Assembly: GCA_963921425.1 (NCBI GenBank)
Contig: OY992832.1
Span: forward strand, 5,828,001-5,892,000
Length of the DNA stretch: 64,000 bases
From: Dryas octopetala
Lineage: Eukaryota > Streptophyta > Magnoliopsida > Rosales > Rosaceae
Reading direction: 5' to 3'
Made by a program: the position numbers and the translations under genes. Of the stretch, positions 35,003-48,730 are shown one piece after another. Positions within the stretch are counted from its first letter, which is position 1; the number at the start of each line of letters is the position of its first letter. The notes below the pieces were generated by a model. It was given only the letters and a program-made list of their open reading frames with translations. It was not told where the DNA came from and ran no database searches.

Positions 35003-37500
35003 GAGAGGACGTGGGGGTGATAAAAAAAATGCTTAAATTAAATCAAAAGCAGAAGGCAAATAAAAATTCATGTGACAGCCGCCAATTAAGCAGCCAGGAG
35101 GGATGGTTTTGGGAAAGCTGGGGATGAGCTTTTTGTACACATCATTACTCCACGTCATCATGGTGTAGTTTTTTTGGTGAAAAAGAAGCCTAGAATGTGG
35201 GTCCCAATCCAGGTAGGTCGCGTACAAAAGTGTTAGTGGTGATGGGAGCATAAAGAGATAAAGCTTGTTGCTAATGAAAGTTGATGTTGTGTACATATTC
35301 TATGTAGCCAAAAAACTAAAGGAGTTAAAAAGCAATTATAAAGCTATAAAAGGCTTATTAGCTTTGAGAAATCGATCTCCATGCATTTGGGCATTTGCTT
35401 TTTGGTGGATTATATATTCACTGCCATATCTAATGAGTCCCCAACTGTAAGCAGTACTGGTGAAGCTCTAATGCAACTTTATACTTTGTAACAATTAAAA
35501 GAGAAAAAGAGATCGAGATTATTAGTTTTGGTGGTCTTATGCAAGTACCCCAACTTTTGGCTTTTGCAAAGCAAATTGTGTGCATTTGCTCTCAGTGGAA
35601 CCAGCAATTAACATGGTGGTGCTAACATGATATCAAAAGGTTCCAATTACAGTATATTATATATGTGGATCAGTAATGACTTTTAAGATATGAACTGGAT
35701 TTTTTAATAGATAAAGATCAATCAATGACTTGGCCAGTGTACGTTGAGGTTAATGTATTGAATACGGCAGGATTAATGTATATCCTCAGTGAACCTTATA
35801 ATAGTGATCATTACTGAGAGTATTACATTAGTAATGTTAAGTCTTGTATTATCATATATAATTAATGTTCGGAGTCTCTTGCCAATTGATTTGGGTCGAA
35901 TACCCTACTATCAGATCCCATTAGCTGAATAATTAATTTCTCGTGAACTGATGCATTTATTTGAAAAATATGAAGTATACTACAGCTTAATAATGAAAAA
36001 GAAGTATGTATATATATACACACATATGCCTTGAATGAATGGATTTTGTCCAATCAGATTCCTCCAGCAATGAGCTAGCTATAGCATGCCTCCTAGCTAG
36101 CAGGTGATGCTGTCTTTAAAGTTGGATGCTAGCTTGTCAATGGATTTGATGATTAACTTAATTTGTTGCTTCCCTTTTCATCCCCTTGACAATATTTAAG
36201 TTGCTATGGACCTTGTGGTCCGGGTTGCTTTCAGATTGCAATTACAATAATCAAAAGAAAGTAATGTGAAATGGGGTTTCTTTAATAAAGGAAGCTTTAT
36301 TTAATTAATGCAAAAGGAGCCTTATTTCTAGACAAAGTAGCATAATTTCGTTTCTTTTACTTAGACATGCATGCCATTTTTCTTTTCTAATCGATGCTTT
36401 CCAAGTCTCTTTTAACTAAAAGCTTAAAGGATGTTGAAAGAACAAAGTGATTTGGGTGCATCTTTTTGATGGTTGGGGCACTTGGTTCTAGGGGTAAAAC
36501 TGCCTTCTTAGTGTATAAAAGAGAATTAGATCAGCAGAATATTATCGGAATTTTTTTCATCCACTTTAGAAGTTTTAGTTCTTGTTATTCCATTTTGTCC
36601 ACGTAATTTGCATTTAACATATGTTATATACAGACCGGTTCATGTGCAAACTTAAACTTTTTTTCATCTCTACCCACTCTTTAAGAAATTAAAAGAGTTT
36701 AGTGGCCAAAAAAAAAAAGAAATTAAAAGAGTTTCCTAATCACATCCTGGTATTATCTTTTACAACAAAGATATCAATTTTGGGTGGAGTTTGAAATTAG
36801 ATTAAGTACCAAGTATAGCTTATTGCTTGCTGTCATGATTTTGCGTTATCCAAGTTGCTTTTTTTTTTTGGCCAAAATCCAAGTTACTTTTTTTTTTTGG
36901 CCACATCCAAGTTGCTTTAATCAAATGAAAAAAGAAAGTCTTCCTTTTCTTCTTTATTCATTTGCTTAATTCAACCGATGTGCCGGTTGGAAGCTTTGCA
37001 GACTTGCAGTGCCAGCCCAAAACTAGATTAATTAAATATAAGAAGTTGTAGAGAATATTATTGATAGAACTTTTTCTTAAAGAAAGGAGATAATTGATTA
37101 CACTTCTAATTTCTAAATTCTGATGAATTGGAAACGCAATATATGTATAAAATACTCGTACTTTTCACGTTTCTGCTTCTGTTTCAACTTGATTAGTCAT
37201 TAAGTCTGGTTGGTAAAGCTGCATGCAAAACATTGCAGATGAGAATAGTTTCCATCTGAAAACTCGGGGATTGGGGTTTTGGTCAACTAATCTTAAACAT
37301 TCTTTATTCATATGATGCTTAGCTATCTTCCCCATGATTCTTGATTACAAAGCAAATGACATAATCAAATTGCTTGGACTGACATATTGCAGATATTAAA
37401 CTAATTATATACATGGGAGTTCCTTTTTTCTAAAATTAATTGTAATTATTGACAGATTGGAATAAATGGTTTTCTTAAGCTTCATTAAATGATACCAATT
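35003..37500. other. Spacer between Dof gene promoter and SCAR gene 3' end
   Basis: AT-rich sequence. It includes short direct duplications: AGAAATTAAAAGAGTTT at about 36685 and 36718, and three 'CCAAGTT(G/A)CTTT' blocks spaced about 25-35 bases apart at 36850-36918. No conserved coding frame or RNA gene. Confidence 0.45.
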
Positions 37501-38130
37501 CCAGATCATTTTAAAGCATCCTCACCGGAAAAACTGTTTCAGTCATTCTGAAAGAGAAAGAAATGGCCCATATGAAGGAATATGTGCGAAGGCAAGTTAA
37601 CCCATAAACAGATAGATACCACAACAAGGTGCTAAAGAACACTTGCTGAGGTTGATGGCTGTGGCACCTCATCTCCTCTAAGAACAAGGATGCATGATTG
37701 GATGTATGAAATGCATGTGCCATGCTTTTACGTTTGACAAAACACACAATACTTGCTGAGGAATTACATGAAATAACTCAAAATAAGAATTGTACAGCAG
37801 CTGACGGCACAAAAAGAAATTAACTGAAAAAATGGATCAATAAACCAGTGTTCAAGGAACAACACTACATTCAGGCATTATGGCATATTTTGTATAAATG
37901 GTTGCCTTAAATATGTAGATAGTCATACTCAACCTGACAACTTATCTCATCATTCTACCTAGGGGAATCAATCAAAATTACTGCAATGGAATGGATACAG
38001 GATTAGCCCTACGCTTAATTACAGAAAAGCTAAAATTATTCACATATATATAACACAGGCTCGACCAAACTTTGTGAACTCCAACCAACAAGAGGTTTGT
38101 TTCTCATGGGCTGGCACAACCATGGTCAAA

Positions 38131-41100
38131 TCAAGTGTCGCTCCAGCTATCGCCATCTTCCCCTTCATCACTCCCGACAGCCTGACAAGTTTTGCTAAAT
38201 TGTGAATTTGATTGCATGATACATATAAGAAGAAAGAATAAAAGGCAAGGGACATAAAAGGGGCTAATGGACAATGGGGAACCTGGCGAATGGCATTTGC
38301 TTTCTCCAAAATTGCAGTGACTTTGACATTGGTAACAGGTACTGGTGTAGTTGTTGCCTTTGCTGGCACTGTGCGTCTCAGGTTGAATGACTGAAGGATA
38401 TAACAGATAAAGCACAAAGTTAGTAGTAGTTTACTTTGTACTTTAATCTAGTCTCAGAGGTCACAACAGATTAACATTTAATGATTAAAATACAAAGATT
38501 TACCAAACATATAACCACAAACAATCATGGACATTCTCATGCTCAAAGTATTTAGAGCTTATATGGATCCACAGTAGTTGATGTCTTTTTCTACAAAAGC
38601 GTTTTTATTTTCAATTTAAACGAGGCAGAAGAGATGAAGCAAAATCTGCATTTTGCACATTTTACATATGAATACAAAAAACTCCAATAAACAGATTAAG
38701 TGACTTGTAGAACTTTTTTTGGTCGTGACTTGTGGGATTTTAGAAATCAGCCAAATGACAACAAAAATGGCAATTCACCTTTGTTCTGATTTGTTGTAAA
38801 AAATCTTCCTTTTCATCTATCCCTTGGCCATTTAGAGCCTTATCAGCTTCTTTCTGTCCATTCGCGTGCTGGTCCTGCTGCTGCAAGAAGAAATTGATAA
38901 TATGTCCTTTTGCACTTCGCAGTTTTGACTCCCCACTATTTCTATTTGAATACCTTAATGACTTAAAGAATAGGATTGAATTACACTACATGATACCTTG
39001 CCCTTCGGTTTGATAGAAATGAGCTCCACATCTATTTGTTGTTGCGTTGCTGGGGCTGGCTTAGGTTGCTGGGAGGTGATAGAACCCAAAAGTTCTGTAT
39101 CAAGCACATTCTTAAGACCTTCAGTGACATCTTGTTTTTCGTCTGTAACATCTAAGTGAGGTTTTGTAACACACCATTGCACTGGAGGGAGAGGTGGTGG
39201 TCCTGGTGTAGAATCCCCTGGACATCTCAAACCATGGAGATCCTTTGGATCAGAATCATCTTCTGCTTCTTGCTGAAGTACAGGTTTCAAAGCATCTAAA
39301 CTTGGAAGATCAAGTAACGGATCAGAGATAGAATGTTCCAGACCATTCTCAGTGTGCACGCTTTTAATTCCACCATCAATATAAATGGCATTATGAGCTA
39401 TTCCCTCTAGTTCCAGAGAGGTGGAAATATGTTCCGCTGATGAGATTCCACACAAAGCATCATATAGTTCGTGGTTATTGATTTCTGGAGTTTCACTAGA
39501 CTCCCATTGTTCAGAATTCGAGTCAGAGTGATGGCTAAGACAATCATCTGATACACATGGAGATGATCTACAGAATGTGTCATCATCAGAATCAGAATCA
39601 AATTCATGCAGAGGAATAGCAGGCTCTGGGATCAACTGAAATGACTGAAACGTGTCTCTTACATCCTGGCTTTGATTCCCATCGGATAATTTCAGTTTTA
39701 GTTTGGAAGTTTCAGTGCCATTTATGGGATGGAAAGATATCTTCATGAGCTCAAGTGGTGGTGAAGAAGGAGATGAATCAACAGCAAATCCATGCTCAAA
39801 CTGCTCTTTGAAGGCTGTCTCAGGAATTGTTTGGTACACTACTCTGTGGTGCCTGTTTCTCTGTTCCAATACATCATCATTCAAATAACTAGCAGCCTCA
39901 GATTTGTCATCATGGGCATGTGGAACGTTTCTACCAAAACCATTCACAAGTAACCTACGACCAAGTCCAAAAACCCGAGAAGAGTTTTCATCATTCTCCT
40001 GATTCGCTTCATTGGAAGTTGATTTACCATATGGAGCAACTGACAACACAGTTCCAGGTTCCATTATATTGGATTCTTTCAAGCCATCCACCATGGCATG
40101 GCTAAATCCATTACTCATATGAGAATCACCATTAACATCACAGCATGATATAGAGCATTTAGAATTTAAATCCTTTTCGTTACATTCAGCATTCTCAGCC
40201 AACATACTTAGTTTCCTTTCATTCTCATCAACTATAAGTGTGTAAGCATGATTTGAGAGACCCACTGCTTCAGCTCTACTTCTGTTAGCCGAATCCTGAC
40301 TTACAGGACTTGGCATGGTGAAATCAGGTGGTTTTGATGGTTCAAGTCCTAACAAGCCACCATTAGTCCAGAAATTTATTGAATTATTCCTGGAAATGTC
40401 AGCAGAAGATTCCTGAGACTCACATGAACTGCTTATGATCTTATCCTGCACATTACTAGTTCCAGAGCCAGAGGATGTTGAATTACCAATGGCAGACTCT
40501 AACCTTGAAACATCAAGAATGTCAGTTCTATCAGTGCCTACATTATGGTCTGAATTAGAAGGTTCAGTAGCTATTTGAGGCATCTGGGTACAGGCAGGAC
40601 TCTCTGATGAGGCTGAGTCTGGTAGATCCGCCGGTATTTCTTTTTCCAAAGAAATGTAAGATGTTGCAGTATAAGATTCAGGCGTTGGAGTTTGACGGCC
40701 CGAACAATCCACAGTAATCTCATGCATGCCATCTGGTCCTTCATTGTTGACAAAAGAGGAGAAATGTTCCACTTCTCGCTTTGTTTGGCAATCAAGATCA
40801 TTTTCAGATTCTGATTCAATGGTGTTAAGCGCATCCATGAAATTGTCTGGTTCACTTTCAATTTCATCAGTCTGGTTCCTGCTCGGGATTGATTCCAGAA
40901 TGTTTTCATCATCAAAGAGGACGTCCATTGGCTCAACAATTTTAAGGTTACCAGCTCCCTCTTCATGTGCATCCATTTGCTCAAAAATTCTAAGGTTACC
41001 AGCTCCCTCTTCATGTGCATCCATTTGCTCAAAAATTCTAAGGTTACCAGCTCCCTCTTCATGTGCATCCATTTGCTCAAAAGTTCTAAGGTTACTAGCT

Positions 41101-44100
41101 CGCTCTTCATGTGCATCTATTTGCTCAAAATTTCTAAGGTTACCAGCTCCCACTTCATGTGCATCTATTTGCTCAAAAATTCTAAGGTTACCAGCTCCCA
41201 CTTCATGTGCATCCATTTGCTCAAAAGTTCTAAGGTTACCAGCTCCCTCTTCATGTGCATCCATTTGTTCAAAAATTCTAAGGTTACCAGCTCCCTCTTC
41301 ATGTGCATCCAAGTCATCCTTTGTCGGAAGCATCTCTGAAGTTTCATCCATATAATTTTGTCTCGGATCCACTATTTCTGCCTTCTCATCCCAGTTAACA
41401 CAAGATGAACCAGAGGTAACTTGGTCCTGTAGTGAACTGCCAGGAGAGTTACCATCTACAAACCCAGTTTGATCATCATGCAAAACAGAATCAAGAGTAT
41501 CATCATGCTGCACCAATTTAGAAGTAGGAGATTCGTTGAATTCTTGTTGTTTGGCTCGCATGGAGGAACTTGTATGACCAACAGACTCAATATATCCTGA
41601 CTCAGTTCTTGAATCAAAAGAATTGGAATTGTCTCCCAGGTCAGATTTTAATGCCATGTCAGTCATGGAGGCAGTTTGAGAAGACAAGGTTCGCCCATTT
41701 ACAATAGGAGAAATATATTGAATTCTGCATAACCAGACATCAAATGTTTGTCAGTTCCATCAAATCAAAGATGGGAACCATAAGTCACTTGTATATTATG
41801 CATATTTTGAATGATTACCTGATCTAATTAGACGTTAAAAATATATTAGTGCTTAATGCGGGAAAGACTTTTCCCATGAGTGGATTATAAATTTCTTATG
41901 AGTCCTAACTATTAGCTATTCCCCATTATGGGGTAGAGATAAATGTGTAGAAGAAGGCAGTATATTGATAAAGATATATTTTATTTTATTTTTCAAAATC
42001 AAAAGAGCGATTGGATTGAAAAAAGAAAAGATTTCTAACCATCTTGTTACCCTAAACCTAAAATGATGTGTGTGTGTACATATATAGGATACCTGCTACT
42101 GTGATCGGATATTGATGCACCACGTAATACATCTCCATGGCGTTGCGATCCTCTTTTTTTCTGTCCATTTCAACATTAAATCAGACAACTTTAATTGACA
42201 GAACCATTGAGTCACTTAAAGTTTGAACCATCCAATAATTCATTGCACAAAAACAGATAGCAGAAAAACAAGCTCTCATCATAAGAAATTGATGTGAGAG
42301 TTCATTGCACTTCACGATCTTATCAATGAATTGAATATGCATTAATCTCCATTGAGAAGACCTTTGAATCCAAATTCATCCACAATATTACATACCTTGC
42401 TTCTTTGAGCCTTCCTATATCTTTGGACCTTTTCAGCATTCATTTCATCAGGGGTAGCTGATGCTCTTTTGAAAAAGGTTGGATCTGAATATCTTTTTAA
42501 ACAGGATCCTGGTCCACCACTATCAAATCTGAATGGTAAAGCAGAAGATTCCGTCATGTAACAGTTAGGACGCAAATTTAAACTTCACTACTTAGCCATG
42601 CTTATAATCCAAATAAGGTAAAGTTAGGTAAAGAAAAGAAATAGATTATACTTGTCAAGCAAGTCCAAACGCGGAGGATCCCGGCATTCTTCATATGAAT
42701 CCATAATAAAACGTGGCAAGTCATTGTAGATGAAATGATTTTGTTCATTTTGAACACGAGGATGCCACTCTAAACCTGCAAAGCAACTGCTTTCTATTAA
42801 TGATGTATTTATAAGGATAATGGTGTGGTACCAATGGAATCTAGAGTATATAACAAAATTTTTACCATAATAAAGAAAATATAGAACAAAAATAAAAATC
42901 ATTTAAAATCTCATGTGTAATCATGCACTCATGGTATAACAAGGATAAGCAAGAACATCTGGTGCCAAATCAATCATGAAAAGGATGTACCAGAATAAAC
43001 CCCTCACAATTAACAGTATATAAATGATGTCACATGGTTGTATGCATATATGCACATTTGCCTCTATGGTAAGTAATTAATATTTTCCAAGGTTTCCAAG
43101 AAAATAATTTCCAAGGTTTCCGAGATATTTTTATGTAAGATTTCTATAAATGGCCAAAAAAATATTTTCCAAGGTCTCCGAGATATTTTTATATAAGATT
43201 TATTAAATCAATTTTATATGGAAAAAAAAGAAAAAAAAAACCCAGTTGTAAGAAAACTATTTATCTCATTAACAAGATGATAAAAAGAAAAGTAGAACTA
43301 AATATTTTTTGATAAGAAAAACTAGTACTAAATATGAGTCAACATGTAATGCTGTTTCCTAGACTTTCTTTTAAGCCTTATTTTAGGCTTCAATATTTGG
43401 TTCATAATTAGCTCACTAAAACAAACTTATAATAAAATATGTAATGATTGAAAGCAAAAGCTTAAACTAACCATAGATAATTCCTTTTTACATAACAAAT
43501 TTCCACCGTCAATATATACTATATGAGAACCTGAAGCATTTATTAAACAAAACTAACGAGCAGTTTGCACAAGATAGAACGGCAACTGCAGATACAAATT
43601 GTCCATAACAGGCATATAAGATACATACAACAAGGTGACATACAAAAGTCATACCAGCTGTGTAAGCAAAATGTATGTGGCTTGTTTGAGCAAGTACAGC
43701 CTTCTCAAGGGGAGGAAGTGCAGCTTCAATGTGTTGTGCACGAACCATCAGTTTATGGCTTCTAGAAGCTGTAGCCACCACTTGCTCTTGCAAGCCATGA
43801 AAAACCTCTGCTGCAAATCTACATGAAGATACTTTCTGAGTTAGTACTATTTTATGATAATATACAGACAAAAGTTGCTATAATATATAATAATCTTTAA
43901 CCAACATTCAAACAGTTTAAAAGCCTAGTCATTATGTTCACTTGGAAGTATTACGTTCTATGTTTCAGACAATCGCCTATATCAGAGATCCAAATCACAT
44001 TGGAAAAAGGATGAGCATGCAGGAAAAAATTATTTTATGAAATATATATTTATTTACTCTATTTTTCAACAAATTCTGATCTTTCTTTGTTTAGGAAAAA

Positions 44101-45153
44101 ATATTAGCATAAGACTGCCAGATTCTAAAATATAACATCTAAAAGCTTAACAGTTTCAGTGGGCAAGGTCTAGATATTGTTGGCAAACACTTGCACGTTT
44201 TGTTTTTCACCCAACTTGAGGAGCTCCCACTAAGCACAGGAGACATATCCAGCCAGAGAACTTTCAACCAACTTCATCTTAGAGGCACATTAAGGTGAAA
44301 ACTTATTTAGTCATGCTGTCAATGTTATTTAAACCCGAGACATATCTTGATTCTTGCATAGTGAGATTTTGTTGCAGTGTCTCAGTGCCATTTTCACTAA
44401 AAAAAAGAACTGAAATACCTGTCCCATAATTAAAATGATATGTATTGCCAAAGAAAAATCAAAAAGGTATGGAACTCAATCTAGCAGCATCCAAGAGTAT
44501 CCCAAAATCCCATATACTGCAGTGAGGCATCATGACATAAAACACTTAAATTTACAAATTTTCTGAATTAAAAAGAAACAGTCCCCCCTTTTTTTCAATA
44601 AGAACATTAAAACATTCCTTCAACTACACTCCATGCAGTCACAGCTAGTATGGAGGATCCATAGATACAGAAACACAAACAGCAAGCGACAAAACACCTA
44701 TCGTTTAAGCACACAACGTTTAAGCAAACAAAAAAAAATGCAAATTACCAAGAATTTGTCATCTATATAAAAACAAAATCATTGCGCAAAACCCAAATCG
44801 TCCAATGAGGCAATGACCCAAATGACCAAATTGCATTTCACTTCAACACCAACATTAAAATCCCAAAGTAAGCTTAAAATTAAAAGCCAAAGAGCTGAAC
44901 CCAAATGGAGCAATAGACAGAAAATGGAAGAAAACGCAAAAGCGTAAGAAAAACATGGAATGCGTGAGAGCATAGGAGCAAAAGAGAGGGTAACATACTC
45001 AGCGAGATCGCCCAATTGGCGCAAGATCCCGACGAGGCCAGCAACGGCGACACCATCGAGCACAGCTTTGGGATCTTCTCTATCGACCTCTTTGTAGAGC
45101 TGAGGCTGTCCGAGGCCGTACTCGTTCCTCACCTGGAACCTCACCAGAGGCAT
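38131..45153 (-). CDS. SCAR: SCAR/WAVE homologue, activator of ARP2/3
   Basis: A subunit of the SCAR/WAVE complex that activates ARP2/3 actin nucleation in cell shaping. Exons (minus): 45153-44999, 43818-43655, 42775-42652, 42528-42396, 42160-42093, 41724-38997, 38880-38779, 38390-38283, 38181-38131. All phases close, giving 1210 residues (Arabidopsis SCAR2 about 1400, SCAR4 about 1170). The N-terminal SCAR homology domain (about 1-215) starts [22 protein letters not shown] and includes [27 protein letters not shown] and [43 protein letters not shown] long disordered middle contains eight 16-residue repeats (354-481). The C-terminal VCA region has WH2 [16 protein letters not shown], a central helix [17 protein letters not shown] and an acidic tail [11 protein letters not shown] with the key Trp. 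Both functional ends are intact. The exact SCAR number is not assigned. Confidence 0.93.
40926..41309 (-). repeat. In-frame 48 bp tandem repeat, 8 units, in SCAR exon 6
   Basis: Eight consecutive 48 bp units code variants of [16 protein letters not shown] (residues 354-481). Units 1, 6 and 7 are identical at the protein level. Units 3 and 4 carry DAHEVGAG and end in I, unit 5 carries DAHEERASN, and unit 8 is the most diverged (NLKIVEPM). The array keeps the frame, so unit gain or loss is tolerated. Confidence 0.97.
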
Positions 45154-46900
45154 CTCTCAGCTCAGCTGACTCTCTAGCTCTCTCTCAAAAACTTTGAGAA
45201 ATGATTTTCATGTGCAGACAGAAGAGCTTTAAGGCTTCGACTACAATGAATCAACGAATGAAAATGAATAAATGAAGGGAATTCAAGACAGAGTAGGTGG
45301 GGCGATTGGAGCAGCTGAACTGCCGAGAGAGAGAGAGAGAGAGAGAGAGTGAATTTGTGTGTGTTTGTTTGTCTTTTGGATGAGAAAGAGAGGGGGGGAC
45401 ATTGCCAACTCCGCAAGCCATTCCTCGTTACAAATTGGAAATCATTGTGTTCGAACCCGGGTCAAATTACTTGGATTGCCCTTGGTGTCTGGACACAATT
45501 ACTTGGGTGCCCCTGTAAGCCAAATCGAGAGAACGTGGTGCCCATGAATTTTTCCCAGTTTTTAAAAGAAATTTGGACAAAATTGGAATTTTATATTGGG
45601 TTCTTCGGTTCTTACTTCTTGCATCTTTTTCAGTCCAGAATCCAGATTATAAAATTGTGACTGTAAGCAGCCACTGGCTGACTGGCCAAGTGGCCAGAGA
45701 TGTGAAAGACAGTGATATTTTTGCTAAATTGCGGATTAAATGGGCGGCAAATTATGATTATATGATAACTTTGTTTTTTTGGTCTGATGAATAATAGTGA
45801 TGATTATATGATAAATATCTGAAAACTGCATTGGAGTTGTACTGTTCACGAGTCAATTATGAAATGGACTGCGGGACGGCCATTGTCACCCTCATTACTA
45901 CTCTCTTTATGCATTCATTACTCATTTTCTAGCCATAAGGTAATATTTATGGAGTATTATTTAGTGAGACAATGTGATATTATTTTGGTCCATGCGCTGT
46001 TTGTATCATAATAGATGATATATTATTAGAACAATTATATCCTATGATAAAAAAATGTGATGTCTCTACATTTTTTTTTTTAGAAAATTAAGATTAATAC
46101 CAAATTTCAATAATTTTTTGGTATAGCACGAATACCATATAATATTTCAATTGAACTACTAAATTTAAATGTAGTTTTTTAAATTAGGTCACAAATATGT
46201 TGGTCCATTTGATTTGAGCCTTTTCCATTTGACATTTTTATCTTTTGGCCCACATATGATGGGTGTTAGTTAAAATTTATAAGGTTTTGACAAAATTGCC
46301 CTTGAGGCTTTTATATTATCTTGAAAATTTGCTAATGTAGTCTCAACTTCACATTTAGTTGTGACTATACGACACTCACATCTTCAAATTTAGTTATGAT
46401 TGAACAACAGTCACATCTAAGTTGTGAGACAGTCACAGTTAAGTTGTGACTAAATTGATTTTTTTTAATACAATATAGTATAAATTAATGTAATATTTGT
46501 GATGTAATATTTTTTTATTTTATTGTAGTGGGATGTGATGTAATATTTGTATTTTAATACCTTTTACTTTATTATTTTATTTGACTTTTCAACTAGTACT
46601 TAATCTAAAATGCTATTTAATTTTGATACTTAAACTAAAAAATTATTAAAATTTAATAGTTAAAATGAATGAACTTTTTTTTTTTTTTTTTCCAATGAGA
46701 TTGATCTACCCCTTTGTCCTTATTATCCTAGCGAGTTGATGGTGCCCTTAATAATTGCTTGTTAAAAGATTGTATTTTCAAGTGGCCTGTATTGAGCTAT
46801 AAGAATCATCTGAAGAGGCCAAAGCTTATCTCACCAAGATTCCTGTCCAAATAATATATGACACATATATACAGCATAACCAGCATTAAGGTCACCATCT
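45154..46900. other. SCAR promoter and spacer
   Basis: The SCAR 5' leader contains a (GA)n tract at 45325-45349. Beyond it is a moderately GC block (45400-45720) without a conserved frame, then AT-rich sequence. A cluster of TTTAGTTGTGACT / AAGTTGTGA-type short repeats lies at 46340-46460. Confidence 0.45.
45325..45349. repeat. (GA)n microsatellite upstream of SCAR
   Basis: A GA tract about 170 bases upstream of the SCAR ATG, probably in the leader or core promoter. Confidence 0.9.
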
Positions 46901-48730
46901 TCTGTCAGTCAGTGGGGTTGACTCATAACATCTTAAATTTGGTGTGGGATTTGACCCCAATTAGAACAGCAATCCAGGATCTTAGTTAGCTACTTAGCTT
47001 TCACTTCACCCCAAAAAAAAAAATAATAATAATAATGCAAATATTACACTAGATTTTATTATTCTATATTAAATTTTAACAGATTAATGTATTATGGAGG
47101 TTATGAAGCCGAGTCCTAATATATATATTGCAAGTCATACCTAAATGTTGATGATCATTACTATATTTCATGGAACTACTAAATTAATTAATGCTAATCT
47201 CACCAAAAGAATTAACTAATGCCAATTATGCGACCACGTACGGCACACAGCCAGTCTACTACCAAAAATAGCCGCGGGTTCGTGGCGGGGCTTCCACGCT
47301 ACCACTCCAATTCTACCACCATCACCAGGTACAGTTCCAGATGGTAGGCATGGCATGGTGGCAGACCAAGTAGATCATTGGGTCCAAACGTGCTGCTATA
47401 ATGTAGTACTTAAGGCATATCTTGCATAATTAGAAACAAAAAAATAAAACTAAGCAGGGCATGTAGTGCATGATTAAAGTCGTTGCTAAAAGCGAACTAA
47501 GGCGCCAACTACTAATGCAACCATTACCACCTCTTGGTTTTAGAAAGCACTTTTTTTCTCACTCCAAATTAAATATCAAATAGCAATAGAAAGAGACATA
47601 TAAGATTTTTATAAGCACTCATATAAAATTATAATTTTTCAATGTGTGATAACATATTTTACATTCTCACATTTTTTACAACAGAAATAAAGTAGTGTTG
47701 ATAATATTCAAAGTACTTTCGTTTCAACAAAAAAAAAAAAAAAAGACAATATTCCAAGTACATGATGGGATCCCTAAAACATGATTCAAGCTGATTTCCA
47801 GGGGAGTTGCAAACAAGAAAAAGAGAGAAGGGAGCTGGTGGGCTATTCTTGAAATGATCATCACATGGAATATTTATGTAGAATAGTACCGCATTCATTT
47901 CTGCATACCCAATAAGAGATGAAATTTTAAATTTGATGACGTCCATACCGTTGCTCCCACACCATAAATTCAGGCTAGCTTTTCAATTGCTTATATTATT
48001 AATAATTAGCTCCTAAAATATTATTTTTTATCACGAGAAAATTTTCATAACTTAATACTTTATTGAGTATGGAGATTTAATTTAAGATAAATTCTGATAA
48101 ATGTGAAATTCACCTAGCTCTCCAATTTTCTTTTTTCGGTACAAACCTCACTCTCCAATTTTCTTGCTTGTGTATTGTTAACAATTTGATTATGCAACTA
48201 GCTAGAAAAGGTTGTCAGTGACAGCCTGGTGAATATAGTGCAGACTGGCATAAAAATTGTTTGTAAATATTTTCAAGATTGGGTTCAGCTTAATATATCA
48301 CGGTTTATTACCAGAGCACCAGTGTAAAGATTCCTACTCACATGACCAGAACCATCAGGTAATTACTTCCAAATTCAAGTCCCAAAATATATACCTCACT
48401 TTAGTCCAACTACAAAAGCCACCACCAGGTATTAATTCGGGCTAACCCACAAAAAAACTTTCTCGTCTTACAATTTATCTCTAGCCCACTTTTTAGGCTC
48501 CAGCTTAATTTCTCCTGCACTCGATCTTGGGTCGGCCCAAAGCCTTTAGAGTCGAGTGGCAAGGGGCAGGCCCAACAAAAGTATTCAGGGTTTGACTAGA
48601 AGGTCAAATCATAGACAATTGGACAAGGATATGGGGCCAGTCACGTGGATCGGCTAGTCCTTGTGTTTGTTAGGAAATTAAAAGCATCAATGTAATAATT
48701 CATAGTAAAGTTAATTACAATATATATAGA
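46901..48730. other. Gene-free AT-rich spacer
   Basis: No coding gene, RNA gene or clear inverted repeat was found. A small GC-rich island lies at 47235-47340, and 48530-48560 carries GGTCGGCCCAAAGCC. Confidence 0.4.

Noticed and set aside
37511-37747. 78-codon minus-strand frame downstream of SCAR
   Set aside because: No recognisable family; probably 3' UTR or spacer of SCAR.
40571-41355. Long frames on both strands over the SCAR repeat array
   Set aside because: They arise because the 48 bp unit is a multiple of three and lacks stops in other frames. Only the SCAR frame joins the flanking exons.
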